NCBI GenBank assembly: GCA_900556545.1
Contig: USPE01000059.1
Location: forward strand, 1 to 9,796
Source of the DNA: an uncultured Peptococcaceae bacterium
GTDB lineage: Bacteria > Bacillota > Peptococcia > Peptococcales > Peptococcaceae
DNA: 9,796 nucleotides
Direction of reading: 5' to 3'
A model generated the notes under the pieces. It saw only the letters and a program-made list of their open reading frames with translations. It was not told the DNA's origin and made no database searches. Numbering within the stretch: the stretch's first letter is position 1; every line of letters begins with the position of its first letter. The position numbers were made by a program, and so were the translations under genes. Positions 5,149 through 9,796 of this stretch are shown piece after piece.

Positions 5149-7359
5149 GTGGGCGCTCAAAATAAAAATCCAAACAAACTGCGGTTAATTCGCTCTGCCT
5201 TTGTGCTGTGCATCACCCTGATTGCTTTTGTTATGGTATTCATAACACAAAATGTAGTAGATCAAGGCATGCGGAATCATCAGCTTCAAATGGTAGAAAT
5301 GGTAGCCAGCCGCATTACTGAAAATATGAACCATTATTTTCAGGGACAATGGGATAATATACAGTATGTCCGCAACACTTTAACGCAGCGTTCTTTTACA
5401 GAAGAACAAGAAATATTAAACTGTCTCGCCGAAGAAGAAAATGCACTCAAAACAAGCTATAGCCAACTATTGTTGCTGCTGATTGATGATGAAGGTTTTT
5501 ACTATTCTGCCAACGGCGGTAAAATTGCTCTGTGGCGCGGAACAAACACAGCTTTCGCCTCAGCCGAACTGGACAGAGAAAAATCTGTAACCATCAACAG
5601 TCTGGCCGAACTTTCCTCGGAATCCAAAGAATATCTTTGCTTCACCAAAAAATTGGAGGCACCCATAACAGCAGCGGACGGCAGCTGCTTTACCCACATG
5701 GTTCTGGCCACAGACAAAAGCATCTTTGATATCGACCTTTCCCTGGCCAGCTTTGGCACCATAACCGATGTCTTTGTCATGAACAGTCTGGGTAAAACCA
5801 TCAATGCCCAGGAGCTGAACACCGACCTGGCCAAAGCATATAATCTGATAAAAACACTGGAAAAAGCGGAATTTTTTATCGGTGATACTTACGAAGATGT
5901 AAAGACAGCTTTGACAATTCACGCCAGCGCAACCAGTATGATTGAGTTTGATAATCAGGAATACTACATTTCTTTCCAATCTATGGGCGTTGAGGACTGG
6001 TATGCAGTCTTTTTGATTGACCAGTATGATATGCACAGCAGTGTAACACAAATCATGTATGACATGAGCCTGGGGCTTGCCGTCGGCTTTATCCTGATGG
6101 GGATTGTGCTTGCCGGTTTCTTGCTTTACAACACGCGGATTTATCTGGCGGAAGAACGCAAAAACAAAGAGCAGCTGCGCCTTGCCATGGAAGCAGCCAA
6201 ACAGGCCAGCCAGGCCAAAAGTGAATTTTTGTCCCGCATGTCCCACGATATTCGCACACCGCTCAACGGCATCATCGGCATGACCGACATGGCCGAAGCA
6301 AAAGCAGATGACAAACCTGCGCTCATGGAATGTCTCAGAAAAATTCACAGCGCATCGCGGCACTTGCTGACCCTTGTCAACGAAGTGTTGGATATTGCCC
6401 GCATTGAAAGCGGAAAAATCTCCGTAAATGAAACGCAAATTGATTTACATGAATCTATGGCTGTGGTGCATGACATCATCGAAAGTCGGGCATTGAGCCG
6501 AAATCAAACCTATCAGACAGACTTCAGCGGAATTATCCATCCGCTGGTAATCACTGATGACAATCTGCTGACCCAGATTCTGCTCAATCTGCTGGGCAAC
6601 TCGGTAAAATATACCCAAGAAGGCGGCAGCATCAAATTTACAGTATTTGAAGAAGCGGTAGATGGCCAATCGGCAATGTATCACTTTATCATAGAAGACA
6701 ATGGTATTGGCATGAAACCGGAATTTTTGGAACATATTTATGAACGCTTCTCCCAAGAAACTATCAGCGCCCGGTCAAGCTATGAAGGCACCGGTTTGGG
6801 AATGGCCATCGTGAAGGAATTTACAGACCTTTTGGATGGAAGCATTACCATTGAAAGTGAAGTAAACGTCGGCACCAAATTTGAAGTTATCTTTACCTTC
6901 CCATTTTTGACAGAAACAAAAGTTGCAGCGTCTGACGAAACCTATTTCTCCGATAGCAAGCAATCTTACCACATCCTGCTGGCAGAGGATAACGACATTA
7001 ACAGAGAAATCGCACAGTTTATGCTGACAAAAAACGGCATGACCTGTGTAATGGTAAAAGACGGACAGCAACTGGTAGATGCATTCAGTCATGCAGCGCC
7101 CAACCAGTTTGATGCCATCGTGACAGACATTCGTATGCCCGTTTTGGATGGTCTGGATGCGGTAAAAATCATTCGCGCGCTCAACCGAAATGATGCAAAA
7201 ACCATTCCTATCATCGCCATAACAGCAAATGCCTACGACGACGATAAAGCCCTTTCATTAAGTGCGGGCATCGACGCCCATCTGACCAAACCGCTGAACG
7301 AAGAACAGCTTTTGAAAACATTAAATCAATTATGTGAAGGAAGAAAGGAAACAATATGA
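5149..7359 (+). CDS. Membrane-bound hybrid sensor histidine kinase with receiver domain
   Basis: A 736-residue signal transducer. Membrane segments at about 11-33 and 306-328 flank an extracellular sensor of about 270 residues. Its features, LLLLLIDDEGFYYS (107-120) and a closing VEDWYAVFLI (281-290), suggest a double-Cache fold. A helical linker (333-357) leads to the HisKA domain with phospho-acceptor His366 (MSHDIRTPLNGIIGM). The ATPase domain keeps its N box (Asn484), DNGIG (517-521) and GTGLG (547-551). The C-terminal receiver has the acidic pair E613-D614, phospho-acceptor Asp660 (VTDIRMP), Thr692 and Lys714, so all catalytic residues are intact. There is no HPt domain, so a further phospho-carrier or regulator should lie elsewhere. 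The start is GTG, set by AGGAGG (5137-5142) 6 bases upstream. Its stop overlaps the next gene by 4 bases. Confidence 0.95.
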   Translation: MGAQNKNPNKLRLIRSAFVLCITLIAFVMVFITQNVVDQGMRNHQLQMVEMVASRITENMNHYFQGQWDNIQYVRNTLTQRSFTEEQEILNCLAEEENALKTSYSQLLLLLIDDEGFYYSANGGKIALWRGTNTAFASAELDREKSVTINSLAELSSESKEYLCFTKKLEAPITAADGSCFTHMVLATDKSIFDIDLSLASFGTITDVFVMNSLGKTINAQELNTDLAKAYNLIKTLEKAEFFIGDTYEDVKTALTIHASATSMIEFDNQEYYISFQSMGVEDWYAVFLIDQYDMHSSVTQIMYDMSLGLAVGFILMGIVLAGFLLYNTRIYLAEERKNKEQLRLAMEAAKQASQAKSEFLSRMSHDIRTPLNGIIGMTDMAEAKADDKPALMECLRKIHSASRHLLTLVNEVLDIARIESGKISVNETQIDLHESMAVVHDIIESRALSRNQTYQTDFSGIIHPLVITDDNLLTQILLNLLGNSVKYTQEGGSIKFTVFEEAVDGQSAMYHFIIEDNGIGMKPEFLEHIYERFSQETISARSSYEGTGLGMAIVKEFTDLLDGSITIESEVNVGTKFEVIFTFPFLTETKVAASDETYFSDSKQSYHILLAEDNDINREIAQFMLTKNGMTCVMVKDGQQLVDAFSHAAPNQFDAIVTDIRMPVLDGLDAVKIIRALNRNDAKTIPIIAITANAYDDDKALSLSAGIDAHLTKPLNEEQLLKTLNQLCEGRKETI

Positions 7360-9230
7360 TGAAACAACAAAAAAGATTTTTGCTGTCTGCATTGATACTA
7401 TTGCTGGCAGCAGGACTGCTTGCCAGCTGCGGCAATGCTAAAAAGGCAGACTCTACAAGCCTGTTTACCGGTGATCCGGACGCACTGCAAATATTTATTT
7501 GGGGCAGCTCCAACCATAAAGAAATTCTGGTTGAACAATTCCCTGACATCAAATTTGATTTTTATGAATACAACGGATTGAACATTACTGCTTCCATGGC
7601 GCAGGTTTTGGAGCGGGATGAACTGGGCGATATTCACATCAACACGCTGCGTATAGCCGACGAAATTGCTAAAGAACACATGATGGATCTTTCCGGAACA
7701 ACCCTTTGCGACAAATACGAGCCCTCCATGCTGCATCAATATGATGTGAACGGCGCAATCTATCAGCTGCCCGGCAGTGTTTCCATCCGATGCATTCTGT
7801 ACAATAAAGACCTGTTTGAGGAGCACGGCTGGAAAGAACCGCAAAGTTTTGATGAACTGGTAGCCCTCTGCAAGCAGATTCGTCAGGAGACAGACGACAT
7901 TACACCCATTGTAATGGGCGGTGCGGCCTGCGGATATTATTTTACCACCATGACCACATATTCTCAGTGCGAATATCTGTATAAACCGGAAGGTGCCCAA
8001 TGGGCCAAAAACTATGCCGCAGGCAAAGCAAGCGCAAAAGAAGGCTTTGCATCCGGCTTTGAGATGATGCAAGCACTCATCGACGCGCGGGCATTTGACT
8101 ATGAAAAAAATGACAATCTATGGGACAGAGAACTGTTCAAGAAAAGAATGGACACCAATGAAGCCGCCATGATGTTCCTTTGGGGCTCTCAAGACGTAAT
8201 TGCGCAGGAAATGGAAAACTCTCCAAATCAGTATGGCGTAATGCCGTTCTACAACAGAGAAGGCGTTGCATTCCTGGGCACCACTGTATCTTATAATATT
8301 GGCCTTTCCAAAAATCTGGAAGAAAAGGGCAACGAGAAAAAACTGGCCGATGCACTGCGGGTTATGGAGTGGCTTTCTTCCAGCGAAGGCATTTACGCAA
8401 TAACAAACGACACATCGACCTCTATTTTTCCGCTAAAAGCGGAAGATAATCCATACTCGTTCAAGCTGTATCAGGATTTATGGGAAGAAAATCTGGACTG
8501 CATTAAAGCGCCTATGCTGTACGCCGGCTATGAAGACGTGCTGGTTCCTACCGGCAATGCCATTATGGCTGCTGTAAAAGATAACGGCTCTCTGGACGGA
8601 ATCACAGACTTGATGGATGAAGTGCATCAGCAATACTTAAACGGCGGCAGCGCAGCCATTGCAGTAGGCAGTTTTGCCAAAGATTTCACCCACCAGGAAA
8701 CTGTGCAGCTGCTGGCTGCTATCTTGCAAGAAATGGGCGACAGTGACATCAGTCTGGTCAGCGATGGTTTTGTAAACGGCGATATTTCCAACTCTTCCGG
8801 AGCGCATTTTAGATTCTACAATGGTTCTCTAAAAGAAGAACAGCTTTCCTGTACCGTACCCGGCAATACCCAGGTAGCGCCATGCGTACAGATGAAACTG
8901 ACCGGCGCCCAAATCAAGGAGCTGATTGAAAACGGCAAGCTGGTTGAAAGCGATGAAGAAGAAAGCACTCCTACTCAGGCTTACTTTGACTACTACTGGG
9001 CAGGTATGCAAGCAGAAATGAAAAACGGAACCGTAATCTCCATGACTTTGGATGACGGCACCAAAATGGAGGACAACCAAACCTATACCGTCACCTTTGC
9101 ATCAGAAGATTATACCAACAGCATTGCTGCAGTGGGAAATCCCGTGAAACTGGATTATCCCCCCAAAGAAGCATTGCGCGCCTACTTGCAAAAGCACTCC
9201 CCTGTCAGTCCGGTAGAACTTTGCAGATAA
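7356..9230 (+). CDS. Lipoprotein: solute-binding protein fused to a 5'-nucleotidase C-terminal domain
   Basis: This 624-residue surface lipoprotein has signal peptide residues 1-24 and lipobox LASC with lipidated Cys25. Residues about 43-430 look like an ABC-type extracellular solute-binding protein (family 1), with YQLPGSVSIRCILYNKDLF (136-154) and SFDELVALCKQI (164-175) as typical hinge-region motifs. Residues about 437-616 match the 5'-nucleotidase C-terminal domain, ending in EALRAYLQKHSPVSP (605-619), very like EVLKAYIQKSSPLD of E. coli UshA. The metallophosphatase domain that normally precedes it is absent, so catalysis is not expected. Some ligand residues seem changed: the PFGN loop reads VPGN (501-504), losing the stacking Phe. 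ATG 7356 overlaps the kinase stop (ATGA), with AAAGGAA upstream, so translation is coupled. With no permease nearby, a co-receptor role for the kinase is inferred. A transport role with a distant permease is the alternative. Confidence 0.88.
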   Translation: MMKQQKRFLLSALILLLAAGLLASCGNAKKADSTSLFTGDPDALQIFIWGSSNHKEILVEQFPDIKFDFYEYNGLNITASMAQVLERDELGDIHINTLRIADEIAKEHMMDLSGTTLCDKYEPSMLHQYDVNGAIYQLPGSVSIRCILYNKDLFEEHGWKEPQSFDELVALCKQIRQETDDITPIVMGGAACGYYFTTMTTYSQCEYLYKPEGAQWAKNYAAGKASAKEGFASGFEMMQALIDARAFDYEKNDNLWDRELFKKRMDTNEAAMMFLWGSQDVIAQEMENSPNQYGVMPFYNREGVAFLGTTVSYNIGLSKNLEEKGNEKKLADALRVMEWLSSSEGIYAITNDTSTSIFPLKAEDNPYSFKLYQDLWEENLDCIKAPMLYAGYEDVLVPTGNAIMAAVKDNGSLDGITDLMDEVHQQYLNGGSAAIAVGSFAKDFTHQETVQLLAAILQEMGDSDISLVSDGFVNGDISNSSGAHFRFYNGSLKEEQLSCTVPGNTQVAPCVQMKLTGAQIKELIENGKLVESDEEESTPTQAYFDYYWAGMQAEMKNGTVISMTLDDGTKMEDNQTYTVTFASEDYTNSIAAVGNPVKLDYPPKEALRAYLQKHSPVSPVELCR

Positions 9231-9306
9231 CACCGCCCATAGCAGCTGATCACAAAATCGCTCTATCACAACGGCGGCCCATCTTAGACAAATAACAGCA
9301 AAAAAT

Positions 9307-9354
9307 AAGGCTCAGTCCACTGATAAAAAACAACTTATCAGCGAACCGAGCCTT
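9307..9354 (-). terminator. Terminator between convergent genes, mainly minus-strand
   Basis: AAGGCTC (9307-9313) pairs with GAGCCTT (9348-9354), and CTGATAA (9320-9326) with TTATCAG (9335-9341). The joining segments contain three A.C or C.A mismatches on the plus strand that all become G.U pairs on the minus strand, giving a continuous stem of about 20 bp there, followed by TATTTTTT. It clearly ends the minus-strand kinase gene. On the plus strand it has a usable stem and a CATTTTT tail, so it may also stop the lipoprotein operon. Confidence 0.88.
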
Positions 9355-9368
9355 CATTTTTACTGCCA

Positions 9369-9796
9369 TCATACCTTTACATTTTCCAACACAATATTTA
9401 ACACAAACAATTTATCAGAACACCGTATATCAAAAGTGCCGTGATATTTTTTCGTGATGGTTTTCATATTGGAAATGCCAAAGCCATGCAGCTCTTGCTC
9501 TTTTTTGCCGGAAACGATGGTCTGGTTCTCAATCACTACCGGTTCCACCACCGGATTTTCAACCTGTTTATGCAAAATATTTTGCTGCAGCTTCATCGTC
9601 AGCCAGATCTTCTTTTCCGCTGTCTGCACAACTGCCTCGGTGGCTTCAATGGCGTTATCCAGCGCATTGCCCAGCAGCAGCACCAAATCAAGAAAATCAA
9701 TCATAATCTGCCCATACAGCATAATGACCGGCTGCAGCGTGATTCCCTGCTTGCGGGCCTCCTCCACCTTTGCAGTCAAAACCGTATCCAATGCAA
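9369..9796 (-). CDS. AgrC-like GHKL-domain sensor histidine kinase (partial, C-terminal end)
   Basis: Only the C-terminal 141 or so residues lie in the window; the gene continues past 9796. The frame is open to the edge, and the TTG codon near it reads as an internal Leu in LDTVLTAKVEEARKQGI, the usual joint between the helical dimerisation part and the ATP-binding domain of AgrC-type kinases. The N box is GNALDNAIEA, and the ATP-lid end is HGFGISNMKTITKKYHG, typical of the GHKL (HATPase_c_5) group. Kinases of this group usually sit in the membrane, sense peptides or cell-surface signals and pass phosphate to a LytTR-type response regulator; that partner, if present, would lie outside the window. 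It faces the lipoprotein operon, so the two are separate transcription units. Confidence 0.9.
   Translation of the reverse strand, partial: ALDTVLTAKVEEARKQGITLQPVIMLYGQIMIDFLDLVLLLGNALDNAIEATEAVVQTAEKKIWLTMKLQQNILHKQVENPVVEPVVIENQTIVSGKKEQELHGFGISNMKTITKKYHGTFDIRCSDKLFVLNIVLENVKV

Noticed and set aside
5560..6438. Minus-strand 292-residue frame opposite the kinase gene
   Set aside because: It is fully antisense to the confident hybrid kinase, with no recognisable domain or ribosome binding site.
7398..8072. Minus-strand 224-residue frame opposite the lipoprotein gene
   Set aside because: It is antisense to a confident gene, and its Cys/His/Phe-rich composition is typical of a shadow frame.
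1..9796. CRISPR array, tRNA, rRNA, insertion sequence or prophage attachment site
   Set aside because: I saw no regularly spaced long repeats, tRNA or rRNA sequence, transposase or integrase, or terminal repeats in the window.

Overview
The window looks like chromosomal DNA of an endospore-forming, low-to-moderate GC Gram-positive bacterium, most likely an anaerobic gut-type Clostridia lineage. The reasons are a clear sporulation sigma factor SigK, strong AGGAGG-type ribosome binding sites including non-ATG starts, an AgrC-like GHKL kinase, and a Cys-anchored lipoprotein with no sign of an outer membrane. The genus cannot be fixed from the sequence alone.

Layout, left to right. Bases 1-580 hold a short minus-strand membrane-protein gene with its own promoter and terminator, then a non-coding gap with overlapping divergent promoters. 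sigK (581-1258, minus) follows, read from a TTG start behind a SigE-like promoter. An AAA-ATPase-like/PD-(D/E)XK nuclease-family gene (1665-3236, minus) forms an isolated unit with its own promoter and strong terminator. Bases 3299-3705 carry no convincing gene but contain a cluster of TGGAC/GTCCA inverted repeats. An unrecognised 309-residue protein is encoded at 3706-4635 (minus).

The right half holds the most interesting unit. A sigma-A-type promoter near 4823-4852 starts a leader of about 290 bases with several hairpins, short motifs resembling the c-di-GMP-I (GEMM) riboswitch core, and a strong intrinsic terminator at 5049-5090. Behind it, in one translationally coupled operon, lie a membrane-bound hybrid histidine kinase (5149-7359) and a lipoprotein (7356-9230). 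The lipoprotein joins an ABC-type solute-binding fold to a 5'-nucleotidase C-terminal domain. No permease genes are present, so the pair reads better as a ligand-sensing module (lipoprotein co-receptor plus kinase), gated by an RNA attenuator, than as a transporter. Its output regulator is not in the window.

A strong terminator at 9307-9354 separates this operon from a convergent, partial AgrC/GHKL-type sensor kinase that runs off the right edge. Three terminators in the window have A.C mismatches on the plus strand that become G.U pairs on the minus strand, which shows they serve minus-strand transcripts.
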